DNA from: CAVSSX01 sp963730735
GTDB lineage: Bacteria > Actinomycetota > Acidimicrobiia > Acidimicrobiales > RAAP-2
Reading direction: 5' to 3'
DNA length: 64,000 bases
NCBI GenBank assembly: GCA_963730735.1
Contig: CAVSSX010000012.1
Coordinates: 248,001 to 312,000, forward strand
Positions within the stretch are counted from its first letter, which is position 1, and each line of letters begins with the position of its first letter. Positions 7,838-16,346 of the stretch are shown in pieces. A model generated the notes under the pieces. The model was not told where the DNA came from and did no database searches. It saw only the letters and a list, made by a program, of their open reading frames with translations. The translations under genes and the position numbers were made by a program.

Positions 7838-9025
7838 CGTCACCCCCATGAGCGAGGTCAGGTTGTCGCCCATCATCTTGCGCACGTCGGTCGGGGCGAT
7901 CCCGGCCTTGGCGCAGTAGTCGACCCAGCTGAGCGGGTCGTCCAGGCACTCCCCGTGGGGCCAGTCCGAGCCGAAGAGGAGCTTGTCGGCACCGAGCAGG
8001 TCCACCAGCTCGTCGATGGGGTCCTCCCAGAACGGGTTGACCCAGATCTGGCGTTGGAACACCTCGATCGGGTCCTCGGCGAACTCCTGGGGCATCTTGC
8101 CGTAGGTGCTCTTGAAGTCCTCGAGCACCCGGGGCACCCAGTCGCTCCCGTTCTCGACGCTGGCCACCTTGAGCCGGGGGAAGCGGCTCAACATGCCGTG
8201 GGCCACGATCGAGAACATGGCGTCCATGATCGGGCGGTGGCCGATCGAGAGCGTCTGGAAGGCCGAGGGGGCGAACGGGCGCCACTCGCCGACGGCCGCC
8301 CCGTCCCACTCGTTGGCGAAGCGGGTGTAGCCGCTGTCGGAGAGGTGCAGCGTGGTCAGGATCCCCGACTCCTGGACCCGGGCCCAGAACGGGTCGAACT
8401 CGGCCAGGAACGGCGAGCGGGGGCCCCGGTAGCCGCCGACGGCCGCCGGGCGGACCAGGATGACCTTGGCGCCGCGCTCGAGCACCCACTCGAGCTCGGC
8501 GATCCCCCCCTCGCACGTCGAGAGGTTGATCACCGGGGTGGCGAAGATACGGCCCTTGTAGTCGAAGGTCCACTGCTCGTGAAGCCACTGGTTGAACGAG
8601 TGGATGGCCGCCAGGGCCAGGTCCGGGTCGTCCATGAGGTTGACCTCGAGCACGCTGGCCAGCGTCGGGAAGAGCAGCGTGCCGTCGATGCCGAACCCGT
8701 CGAGCGTCTCGAGACGGGCCTCGGGGTCGACGAAGGCCGGGATCGACCGCATCGGCTTGCCGGTGATCTCCCGCAGGGTCCGACCGTCGGCGTTGTCGCC
8801 GGTGACGTAGTCCCGGAAGGCCCCGGGCCGGGCCACCACCTCGAAGGTCGGGTTGGGGATGTAGTCACTGATGACGTTCTTGATGGCGATCTTGGTCCGG
8901 CCGTCGACCTCGACGTAGCGGATGGCCCCCTTGTACTGCGCCGGCAGGTGCCGCAGGAACGAGTCCGTGGTCTCGTAGAGGTGGTTGTCCGAGTCGAAGA
9001 CGGGGAAGTCGAGGTGCGCTGCCAT
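7823..9025 (-). CDS. Amidohydrolase 2 family (ACMSD-like) metal enzyme
   Basis: A 400-residue TIM-barrel protein of the amidohydrolase_2 family. The first metal-binding motif is degenerate (DSDNHLYE), followed by many barrel strands, GSDWPHGEC near the C-terminus (the conserved Asp of strand 8) and a DVRKMMGDN helix. Members catalyse decarboxylation, hydration or ring-cleavage hydrolysis of aromatic or cyclic acids. The ATG at 9025 has an excellent ribosome site AGGAGGATCCC and was preferred over the in-frame start at 9058. The divergent CoA-transferase gene begins 179 bases away, so promoters for both lie in that gap. Confidence 0.85.
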   Translation of the reverse strand: MAAHLDFPVFDSDNHLYETTDSFLRHLPAQYKGAIRYVEVDGRTKIAIKNVISDYIPNPTFEVVARPGAFRDYVTGDNADGRTLREITGKPMRSIPAFVDPEARLETLDGFGIDGTLLFPTLASVLEVNLMDDPDLALAAIHSFNQWLHEQWTFDYKGRIFATPVINLSTCEGGIAELEWVLERGAKVILVRPAAVGGYRGPRSPFLAEFDPFWARVQESGILTTLHLSDSGYTRFANEWDGAAVGEWRPFAPSAFQTLSIGHRPIMDAMFSIVAHGMLSRFPRLKVASVENGSDWVPRVLEDFKSTYGKMPQEFAEDPIEVFQRQIWVNPFWEDPIDELVDLLGADKLLFGSDWPHGECLDDPLSWVDYCAKAGIAPTDVRKMMGDNLTSLMGVTPAAA

Positions 9026-9203
9026 GGGATCCTCCTGTCGCGGTGACCGGCGCGGCACGGCACGCCTGATCCAAGGCTACCGACCCGGGGGGCGGCGGGC
9101 GGGATCGGACGGTCGGCGCCGGCACCCGTGGTCGCCCCGGCCGGGCGACTAGAACGGGGCGGTGGCGAGCGCCGGGCCGGGGCCCGGTGTCGAGGGGGAT
9201 GCC

Positions 9204-10397
9204 GTGAGCGAGATATTCGACGGGGTGCGCGTGGTGGAGGTCGCCGGGTGGCACATGGTGCCGGCGGCGGCCATGGTGCTCGCCGACTTCGGCGCCGACG
9301 TCATCAAGGTGGAGCACCCGTCGGGGGGCGACCCCCAACGCGGGGTCCCCACCCCCGGCGTGCCGTCGAGCAGCAGTGGGGTGAGCCTCACCATCGAGCA
9401 GAGCAACCGGGGCAAGCGGAGCGTCACCCTCGACATCTCCCGGCCCGAGGGGCGGGCGGTGCTGGCCGACCTGGTGGCCACGGCCGACGTCTTCATGACC
9501 AACACGCTGCCGGGCAGCCGCCGCAAGCTGGGCATCGACGAGGCCGACATCCGGGCCATCCGGCCCGACATCGTCTACGTGCGGGGCGACGCCGTGGGCC
9601 GACGGGGTCCCGAGGCCGGCAAGCCCGGCTACGACTACAGCGTGTTCTGGGGCCGGGGCGGTGTGGCCCACGCCGTGGCCGGGCCCGGCGCCGCCCAGCC
9701 GGTGACGCCCCGACCGGGGTTCGGCGACCGGACGTCGTCGATGAACATCGCCTTCGGGGTGGCGGCGGCGCTGTTCCGCCGGAGCCGCACCGGCGAAGGG
9801 GCCATCGTCGACGTCTCGCTGCTGGCCGGGGGCATGTGGTCGAACTCGGGTGACGTCGTCTACTCGAAGAACACCGGGACCGACTACAGCGCCCGGCCGG
9901 GTGGGAAGACCTACCACCAGACGGCCGACGGCCGTTGGGTCATCGTCACCATGCCCGATCCCACCCGTTGGTGGCAGGACCTCGCCCGGGCCCTGGGCCG
10001 TCAGGACATCGTCGACGACCCGCGCTTCACCACCCGCCAGGCGCTCGGCGAGCACCGCGAGGCGCTGATGCAGGAGCTCTCGATCGGCTTCGGCCGGTTC
10101 ACCTTGGACGAGCTGCGCCAGAGGTTGGCCGACGTCCCGGCACCGTGGGAGCCGGTGCTCACCCCGCTCGAAGTGGCCGACGACCCCCAGGTGGTGGCCA
10201 ACGAGTACGTGGCCGAGGTCACCCAACCCGACGGCGACACCTTCACCCTGGTGCGGGCCCCGGTGCAGTTCGACGAGGGCGTGCCCGAGCTGCGACCGGC
10301 ACCGGTGCTCGGCGGCCAGACCGACCAGGTCCTGGCCGAGTTGGGCTACGACCCCGAGCGGGTGGCGCAGCTGCGCACCGACGGCGTCGTGGCCTGA
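9204..10397 (+). CDS. CaiB/BaiF family CoA-transferase
   Basis: A 397-residue class III CoA-transferase that moves CoA between acids through an enzyme-aspartyl anhydride. It opens with SEIFDGVRVVEVAGWHM, has the conserved 'LADFGADVIKVEHP' loop, 'NRGKRSVTLDISRPEG', the 'TGEGAIVDVSLL' segment and the late 'LGRQDIVDDPRF' region. The chosen start is the GTG at 9204 with GAGGGGGATGCC before it; a longer in-frame ATG at 9162 has no ribosome site. It would provide an ATP-independent route for CoA activation alongside the two ligases. It converges with the cyclase gene, leaving 24 bases between stops. Confidence 0.85.
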   Translation: MSEIFDGVRVVEVAGWHMVPAAAMVLADFGADVIKVEHPSGGDPQRGVPTPGVPSSSSGVSLTIEQSNRGKRSVTLDISRPEGRAVLADLVATADVFMTNTLPGSRRKLGIDEADIRAIRPDIVYVRGDAVGRRGPEAGKPGYDYSVFWGRGGVAHAVAGPGAAQPVTPRPGFGDRTSSMNIAFGVAAALFRRSRTGEGAIVDVSLLAGGMWSNSGDVVYSKNTGTDYSARPGGKTYHQTADGRWVIVTMPDPTRWWQDLARALGRQDIVDDPRFTTRQALGEHREALMQELSIGFGRFTLDELRQRLADVPAPWEPVLTPLEVADDPQVVANEYVAEVTQPDGDTFTLVRAPVQFDEGVPELRPAPVLGGQTDQVLAELGYDPERVAQLRTDGVVA

Positions 10398-10421
10398 GGG
10401 CGACGTGAGGCGAGCGCGCCC

Positions 10422-11312
10422 CTAGCCGATGGCGATGGGGTTGATCGGGCTGCCGGTCGCCCCGGTCACCGGCAGGGCGCCGACGACGAAGAGCGACTCG
10501 TAGCACTCGTCGGCCGCCAGCTCCTTCAGCCAGAGGTGCTCGACCAGCGTCACCCCGAGCTTGACCAGCAGCTCGATGTGGACGGCCAGGAAGATGTTCT
10601 TGTCGAACGGGATCGACTCGACCGCGGCGTTGTCGGCGCCCACCACGGCGATGTCGTGATCGCGGATGAAGTTGACGGCGTCGAGGCCCAGCCCCGGCTC
10701 GAGCCCGGCCGGCGGCCCGTCGGGACCCAGGCGGGCCTCCAGCCAGCCCGTCCGGACGATCAGGATGTCGCCGGGCAGCACCTCGGTGCCCTGGGCCGCC
10801 CGGGTCGCCTCGAGGTCGTCGCTGGTGACGATCCGGCCCGCCTCGAGGTGCGTCTCACCGGCCCACTTGGCCACGTCGAGCAGCACGGCCCGGCCGGCGA
10901 AGCTCCCGGTGTGCTCGATCCCGCACTTGCCGGCCCCGGCCTTCGGGGTGAAGGACTCGGCCGGGTGGCCGTTGTAGACGGTGCCCTCGGCGTAGACGTG
11001 CGACAGCGCGTCCATGTGGGTCCCGGCGTGGCTCGGGATCAGGATCAGGTCCTCGTTGGCCCCGACCCCGGGCACGGCCCCGTAGGTCTCGTAGACCGGC
11101 GAGTCGGCCGGGGCGGACAACGTGAGGCGCTCGGGGTTCGGTCGGTCCGAGACCTGCGGCGTGGCGAAGTGCCCGATCGGGATGGCCAGGCTGTAGACCT
11201 TGCCGCTCTTCAGCCGACTGGCGGCGGTCAGCACCGTCGGGCCGTCGATCAGGTTCAGGGCCCCGCGCTGGTCCTCGTTGCCCCAGCGTCCCCAGTTACC
11301 GGTCTCGCTCAT
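10422..11312 (-). CDS. Cyclase-family (kynurenine-formamidase-like) metal hydrolase
   Basis: A 296-residue protein of the cyclase family. The metal-binding signature HxGTHxDxxxH is present at residues 95-105 as HAGTHMDALSH, with Leu where Pro is usual. The N-terminus 'NWGRWGNEDQRGALNLID' and the segment 'LPGDILIVRTGW' are typical of the larger actinobacterial members. These hydrolyse amides, lactones or cyclic diketones using Mn or Zn. The ATG at 11312 follows GAGAGGGAGACGCC. It overlaps the 3' end of livF by 17 bases in the corrected frame, so it is the last gene of the ABC importer operon and probably acts on the imported compound. Confidence 0.85.
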   Translation of the reverse strand: MSETGNWGRWGNEDQRGALNLIDGPTVLTAASRLKSGKVYSLAIPIGHFATPQVSDRPNPERLTLSAPADSPVYETYGAVPGVGANEDLILIPSHAGTHMDALSHVYAEGTVYNGHPAESFTPKAGAGKCGIEHTGSFAGRAVLLDVAKWAGETHLEAGRIVTSDDLEATRAAQGTEVLPGDILIVRTGWLEARLGPDGPPAGLEPGLGLDAVNFIRDHDIAVVGADNAAVESIPFDKNIFLAVHIELLVKLGVTLVEHLWLKELAADECYESLFVVGALPVTGATGSPINPIAIG

Positions 11313-12150
11313 GGCGTCTCCCTCTCTTGAAGGCTCTCTTAGAGATCAGCCTCGACCGGCAGCCCGCCCGCCGTGGCCTGTAGTTCGGCGCCCATGGCGC
11401 CGTCGTGCCCAGCAGGATCGGGTTGATCTGGTTGATCGACGCCGCCGTGGAGCTGCCCTCGAGCACGATGGCCCCGTTGTCCATCACGTAGAACCGGCCG
11501 GTCCGCTCGAGCGCCCGCTCGACGCTCTGGTCGACGACCACCACGGCGAGTCCCGTCGCTGGTCACCAGCCGCTCGACCGTGTCGTAGATCTCGTCGACC
11601 AGCACCGGGGCCACGCCCGAGGCCGGCTCGTCGAGCAGCAGGTAGCGGGGGCGGCTCATCAGGGCCTGGCCGATGGCCACCATCTGCTGCTGGCCACCAC
11701 TCAGCTCACCGGCCGTCTTGGTGCTGTACTTCTCCAGCACCGGGAAGAGCTCGTAGACCCGGTCGATGTCCTGCGGGATCTCCTTGCGGGCCGTGCCGGC
11801 GCCGGGCGAACGCCCCCAGTCGGAGGTTCTCGATCACGCTCATGTCCTTGAAGATGCGCCGGCCCTCGGGCACCAACGACACCCCGGCCAGCACCACGGC
11901 GTTGGCCGAGGCACTGGTGATGTCCTTCCCGTCGACGGTGACCGACCCGGCCGCCTGGCCGAACCGCAGCCCGGACAGGGCGGCCAGCGAGGTGCTCTTG
12001 CCGGCGCCGTTCCGGCCGACCAGGGCGACGATCTCGCCGGGCGCGACCGTGATGGTGAAGTCGGACGACCACCCGGACCCGGCCGTAGCCGGCGCAGAGG
12101 CCGTCGACCCGCAGGCCCTCGGTGCTGCGGATCTCGGCCGCCGTGGTCAC
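11296..12150 (-). CDS. livF: LivF-type ABC transporter ATP-binding protein, three frameshifts
   Basis: The second ATPase of a branched-chain-amino-acid-type importer. The GTG at 12150 overlaps the livM-livG stop (GTGA). The coding signal moves through three frames: GLCAGYGRVRVV, then, after a +1 near 12067-12071, SDFTITVAPGEIVALVGRNGAGKST (Walker A) through LVPEGRRIFKDM. After a +1 near 11798-11806 come ELSGGQQQM (signature) and YLLLDEPASG (Walker B), and after a +1 near 11549-11555, VVVVDQSVERALE. Each break is repaired by deleting one base, and all catalytic motifs then line up. I regard this as a functional gene with sequence errors, though a pseudogene cannot be excluded. The C-terminus in the final frame runs to 11296. 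Confidence 0.75.
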
Positions 12151-14042
12151 GAGGGGTCCCCGGACACGCCGGCCGGCTCGGCGTCGGCGGACCCTCCGGC
12201 GCCGCCGACGGTGATCTTGCGCCGACCGATGTACACCCGGACCACCTCGGGGTTCTGGCTCACCTCGGCCGGCGTGCCGGCCGCGATGACCAGGCCCTCG
12301 TCGAGCACGGTCACCTCGTCGGCGATGTCGAAGACCACCGGGAGGTTGTGCTCGACGATGAGCACGCCCAGGCCGGCCTCGGCCATGTTCCGCACGGCCT
12401 GCTTGAGGGTCTCGGCCTCGCCGACCGAGAGGCCGGCGGCCGGCTCGTCCAGGAGGACGAAGCTCGGGGCCCCGGCGACCGCCCGGGCGATCTCGAGCAG
12501 GCGCTGGGTCCCGTGCGGGATCAGCCCGGCCATGTCGAAGGACTGGGTGACCAGACCGACGTCGTTCAGCACGGCGAAGGAGGTCATCATGGCCGTCTTG
12601 TCGTCCCGCCGGGCGCGTGGCGTCCGGAACAGCGTGCCGAAGAGCGGCCCGGACGACTTCTGGTCGGCGCCGGCGATCACGTTGCCGAGCACCGTGTCGA
12701 ACGGGTTCAGCTTCGGCGTCTGGAAGGTCCGGGACACCCCGAGCTTGGACACCGGCACCGTGCCCCGGAGCGAGTCGAGCCGCTTCTCGCCGATCCGGAT
12801 GGTGCCGCCGTCGAGCGAGTAGTAGCCGGTGATCAGGTTGAGCAGCGTCGTCTTGCCCGACCCGTTCGGTCCGACCAGGGCGTGGATCTTCCCCCGTTCG
12901 ACCACCAGGTCGACGCCGGCGACGGCCAGGACGCCGCCGAACCTGCGCTGGGCGCCGCTGACCACCAGGGGCTCCCGGGCGTCCCGGTCGGCGGCGACCG
13001 CCGGCACGGCCACGGCCGCCGCCGCCGGATCGGCCCCGGCATCCGCCGCGCCCTCCAGCAGCTTGCCGAGGTTCGGCGGCGACATGGCCTTGGGGTAGAA
13101 GCGGGACAACAGGTCGCGGTAGACGCCCATGATGCCGGTGGGCATGATGATGGCCACCACGATCAGGACGGCGCCGTAGACCAGGCCCTCGTACTGGTTG
13201 AAGCTCGAGAGCAGGTCGAGCGCCAGGCCGATGAGGGCCACGCCGACGATCGGGCCGAGGATGGTCCCGGCGCCGCCGACGACCACCCCGGCCAGCACGT
13301 AGATCGAGGTCTGCACCGACACGCTGTCGGGGCTGATGAACTGCTGGCTGTAGACGTAGAAGCCGCCGGCCAGGCCGATGGGGATGGCCGCCAGCAGGAA
13401 GGCCCACAGCTTGGTCCAGTAGGGGGCGACACCGAGCGACTGGGCCATGTCCTCGCTGGCCTGGATCGAGCCGAAGCGCCGACCCAGCCGGGAGCTGCGT
13501 ATGACGAAGGACAAGCCCGCCATCACCAACACCATCACCACCCCGACGGCGTACAGCGCGTACCCGCTGGGTTTCTGGACGAAGGTGATCACGGTCAGCA
13601 GCGACAGGCCGCTCTGGCCACCGGTGAGGGACCACTGGCCGGCCACCGTCGGGATGACCAGTGAGATGAAGAGGGTCACCATGCCGAGGTAGAACCCGCC
13701 GACCCGCAGCGTCAGGGCGGCGATCACCGCCGCCAGGACGACCGAGACGACGATCGAGGCCAGGCACATGGCGGCCAGGCTCTGCATGCTCGTGTAGTGC
13801 GTGGCCACCACGGCGGCGGCGTACCCGCCGGCGGCGAACAGGGCGCTCGGGCCGAGGAAGGCCACCCCGGCGTAGCCGAGCACGATGTTCAGGCCGACGC
13901 CGACCATGACCAGCGAGAGGATGAAGTCGAGCTCGCCCAGCTTCTCGACGCCGGTGCCGTAGATGAGCGGGAAGGCGAGGCCGATGGCCACCCAGACGAC
14001 GATGGTGGCGAGGCGCCCGGAACGCGTTCGACAGAGCAGCAT
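12147..14042 (-). CDS. livM-livG: LivM permease fused to LivG ATPase
   Basis: A 631-residue fusion. Residues 1-310 form a LivM-type permease with about nine membrane segments and the LGYAGVAFLGPSALFAAGGY loop. An Ala-rich linker (about 330-355) leads into a LivG-type ATPase at 357-610 with Walker A GPNGSGKT (391-398), Walker B FVLLDEPAAGL (528-538) and an H-loop region LIVEHN. The ABC signature is altered: IPHGTQRLLEIARA instead of the usual L(P/S)YGQQRRLEIARA. LivM and LivG are normally separate; fusion fixes one permease to one ATPase. It is 4 bases downstream of livH and overlaps livF by 4. Confidence 0.9.
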   Translation of the reverse strand: MLLCRTRSGRLATIVVWVAIGLAFPLIYGTGVEKLGELDFILSLVMVGVGLNIVLGYAGVAFLGPSALFAAGGYAAAVVATHYTSMQSLAAMCLASIVVSVVLAAVIAALTLRVGGFYLGMVTLFISLVIPTVAGQWSLTGGQSGLSLLTVITFVQKPSGYALYAVGVVMVLVMAGLSFVIRSSRLGRRFGSIQASEDMAQSLGVAPYWTKLWAFLLAAIPIGLAGGFYVYSQQFISPDSVSVQTSIYVLAGVVVGGAGTILGPIVGVALIGLALDLLSSFNQYEGLVYGAVLIVVAIIMPTGIMGVYRDLLSRFYPKAMSPPNLGKLLEGAADAGADPAAAAVAVPAVAADRDAREPLVVSGAQRRFGGVLAVAGVDLVVERGKIHALVGPNGSGKTTLLNLITGYYSLDGGTIRIGEKRLDSLRGTVPVSKLGVSRTFQTPKLNPFDTVLGNVIAGADQKSSGPLFGTLFRTPRARRDDKTAMMTSFAVLNDVGLVTQSFDMAGLIPHGTQRLLEIARAVAGAPSFVLLDEPAAGLSVGEAETLKQAVRNMAEAGLGVLIVEHNLPVVFDIADEVTVLDEGLVIAAGTPAEVSQNPEVVRVYIGRRKITVGGAGGSADAEPAGVSGDPS

Positions 14043-14046
14043 GGCG

Positions 14047-14934
14047 TCAGACCGTCCGGGCCACGGTCGAGCGGAACAGACCCTCGGGTCGGATCGTGAG
14101 GACGACCAGGATGAGTATCAGTCCGACGAGGATCTCGTAGTTCGAACTGACGTAGGCGTCGAAGAGCTGCTCGCCGACCCCGAGCGCCAGGCCGCCGACC
14201 ACGGCGCCGCGGATGCTGCCGAACCCACCGATGGCCAGGGCCAGGAAGCCCTTCAGCGTGAAGTTCAAGCCGATGTTGGGGTCCGAGAAGGTGATCGGGG
14301 CGATGATGAACCCGGCGATGGCCGCCAGCAGGCCGGCCATGATGAAGGCCGTCCGGCTCATCGAGATGGGGTTGATGCCCCGGAGGCTGGCGGCGTCGCG
14401 GTCCTCGGCGGTGCCCCGCATGGCCTGGCCGAGCCAGGTCCGTCCGTAGAACACCTCGAGGGCCAGGATCACCACGATGAACGTGCCGATGATCAGCAGC
14501 TGGCGGTAGCCGATCTGCACCGAGCCGATGTGGATCCCGTTCAGCCCGAGCGGGCTCGGGATGGCCTCGATCGAGCGGTGGCCGAAGAGGATGGCCACGA
14601 CCGCCTCCAGCACGGCGCTGAACCCGAGGGTGGCGATGAACCAGCCGAAGCTGGCGGCCCCGCTCTTCTTCAAGAACGGGCGGACCACGAACTTCTCCTC
14701 GATGCCCGAGATGATCGCCACCCCGCCGACCACGACCACCAGGCCGACGACCCACGGGAGGTGCCAGACGTCGAACACCAGATACGAGCCCATCACACCC
14801 AGCATCACCAGGTCGCCCTGGGCCAGGTTGAAGACCCGGGTGGCGTTGAAGATCACGGTGTAGCCGATCCCGACGAGCCCGTAGATGGACCCGATCGCCA
14901 ACCCCGCCACCACGGCGGTCCAAAACAGCGTCAC
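14047..14934 (-). CDS. livH: LivH-type branched-chain amino acid ABC permease
   Basis: A 295-residue membrane protein with about eight hydrophobic segments. It has the family hallmarks 'YGLVGIGYTVIFNATRVFNLAQGDLVMLG' near the N-terminus and 'LGQAMRGTAEDRDAASLRGI', the cytoplasmic coupling loop that contacts the ATPase, in the middle. It forms the translocation pore together with the LivM part of the next gene. The GTG at 14934 is preceded by AAGGGGGGGGTACGC. It is the first gene of the importer operon; a possible promoter lies about 170 bases upstream. The cargo is not necessarily an amino acid, since this family also imports organic acids and amides. Confidence 0.9.
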   Translation of the reverse strand: MTLFWTAVVAGLAIGSIYGLVGIGYTVIFNATRVFNLAQGDLVMLGVMGSYLVFDVWHLPWVVGLVVVVGGVAIISGIEEKFVVRPFLKKSGAASFGWFIATLGFSAVLEAVVAILFGHRSIEAIPSPLGLNGIHIGSVQIGYRQLLIIGTFIVVILALEVFYGRTWLGQAMRGTAEDRDAASLRGINPISMSRTAFIMAGLLAAIAGFIIAPITFSDPNIGLNFTLKGFLALAIGGFGSIRGAVVGGLALGVGEQLFDAYVSSNYEILVGLILILVVLTIRPEGLFRSTVARTV

Positions 14935-15101
14935 CGCGTACCCCCCCCTTGGGGCCCTTGGGCCACCATGGACGGACCGGGCAACAAACCGCCGGCGCTC
15001 ACGCCGGTACAGCCGAAGCCAGACCCGTCATTCCGACCCTGACGGTCCCGAGCCCGGCCCACCCCGGTCCCCGTCACCGACGTCACTTCAAGATGAGCCT
15101 C

Positions 15102-15130
15102 AGTCTGAGTCCGGGCGGACCCAGTGTCAA
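15102..15130 (-). promoter_or_regulatory. Possible promoter for livH-livMG-livF-cyclase
   Basis: On the minus strand a consensus -35 (TTGACA, 15130-15125) is followed after 17 bases by CAGACT (15107-15102), a weak -10. It lies in the 238-base gap between the epimerase stop and livH. The -35 match is clear; the -10 is poor. Confidence 0.35.
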
Positions 15131-15172
15131 CCCGACAATTTGCCGAGCGCGCCACGAGTGCTCGCGCCGACC

Positions 15173-16102
15173 TCACTGCCCTCCCGCCACCAGGAGATCC
15201 GGGCGACGGGCGGCCACCATCCGCCGCAGTCCGTCGGCCAGATCGACGGTCAGCGGACCCGTCGCCGTGGTCATCGGGCCGATGTCGACGGCCACGCTCG
15301 AGATGGTCTGGTCGGTCTCGACGAAGCTCGGCTCGAGGCCGGTCATGCCGCCGAGGAGGGCGCACCACTCCTCGATCGAGGAGCCCTCGCCGCCCCAGTT
15401 GAACGTGGTCGCCGGGACACCGGCGGCCGAGAGGAGCCCGGGCAGGGTGGCCAGGACATCGTCCTCGTGGATCGGGTTGAACCGGTTGGGCCGCTCGGGG
15501 TGGACGGGGATGTCCATACCGGCGGCCATCATCTCGAGATGGCCGGCCGGCCAGCCGCCGTTGTCGCCGTAGGGCACCGAGAGCCGGGCGATGGTCGTCG
15601 GCACGTTCCATCGACGGGCGCCGTAGCGGGCGACCGCCTCGGCGGCGATCTTGCTGATGCTGTAGGTCTGCATGAACGGCATGCTCTGGTCCCAGATCCG
15701 GTGGTTGTCGCCCAACGGGCTGTCCTCGGTGAAGACGGCGCCGCCGAGGGCCGGCTGGTACACCGCCGTCGACGAGCAGTGCAGGAAGGCCCGGGCCCCC
15801 TGACAGTGCTCCTGGAGGAGCGCCACCGAGCCGGCCCCGGCGTCGAGGTCCGGGCCCCAGCGGCCCGACTTGGCCACGGCCAGGTTCAGGGCGTAGGTGA
15901 AGTCGGTGGGGATGGCCCCGAGGTCGGGTGTCTCGAGGTCCACGAATTCGCAGTGCACCCCGTCGGCCTCGAGGGCCTCGCGCACCGACGGATCACTGAA
16001 CCGGGCGATCCCCCAGACTTCGTTGTCCTTGGCCAGTGCCGCCGCCAGCGGTCGGGCCACCTGGCCCGTCACACCGACCACGAGAATCTTCTCGTCGTTC
16101 AT
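15173..16102 (-). CDS. NAD-dependent epimerase/dehydratase, PRISE-like extended SDR
   Basis: A 309-residue extended SDR. The N-terminal Rossmann motif reads GVTGQVA at residues 10-16 (third Gly replaced by Ala), followed by 'DNEVWGIARF', and the active-site region is TYSISKIAAEAVAR. The overall pattern resembles progesterone-5-beta-reductase/iridoid-synthase-like (PRISE) enzymes that reduce enones, but a plain sugar-nucleotide epimerase assignment cannot be ruled out. The ATG follows GAGGGGGGGCGTTCG. It lies between the binding-protein gene and livH on the same strand. A clear paralogue sits at 30882-31811, with shared 'NEVWG(I/V)ARF' and 'TYSISKIA' segments. Confidence 0.75.
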   Translation of the reverse strand: MNDEKILVVGVTGQVARPLAAALAKDNEVWGIARFSDPSVREALEADGVHCEFVDLETPDLGAIPTDFTYALNLAVAKSGRWGPDLDAGAGSVALLQEHCQGARAFLHCSSTAVYQPALGGAVFTEDSPLGDNHRIWDQSMPFMQTYSISKIAAEAVARYGARRWNVPTTIARLSVPYGDNGGWPAGHLEMMAAGMDIPVHPERPNRFNPIHEDDVLATLPGLLSAAGVPATTFNWGGEGSSIEEWCALLGGMTGLEPSFVETDQTISSVAVDIGPMTTATGPLTVDLADGLRRMVAARRPDLLVAGGQ

Positions 16103-16235
16103 CGAACGCCCCCCCTCAAGAGGTCCCCAGCATGACCGCTCCGCGCCGCCTCCGTCACGACGTCTTCGTCACGCCATCTGTCGTCACGCCACCCGTGGTG
16201 ACGCCATCTGATCGACGGATCGCCCCCCAGAGCGG

Positions 16236-16272
16236 CGAGGAGCCCCTCCCCGACATCGGAAGGGGCTCCTCG
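16236..16272 (-). terminator. Stem-loop between the binding-protein and epimerase genes
   Basis: CGAGGAGCCCC (16236-16246) pairs with GGGGCTCCTCG (16262-16272), extended by TCC/GGA across an 8-10 base loop. It lies 75 bases beyond the substrate-binding-protein stop. There is no U-run. Such hairpins often limit readthrough so the binding protein is made in excess over downstream genes. Confidence 0.6.
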
Positions 16273-16346
16273 GCCCTGTCACGCCCCTCCCCCTCCTCGG
16301 GGGTGCCAGGGCAGCCGCGCCAGTGGCGAGGCGGCTCGTCGCGGGC

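Noticed and set aside
9162..9203. The upstream ATG of the CoA-transferase frame as the true start
   Set aside because: It has no ribosome site and adds a Gly/Pro-rich stretch unlike the family, while the GTG at 9204 has GAGGGGG at good spacing.
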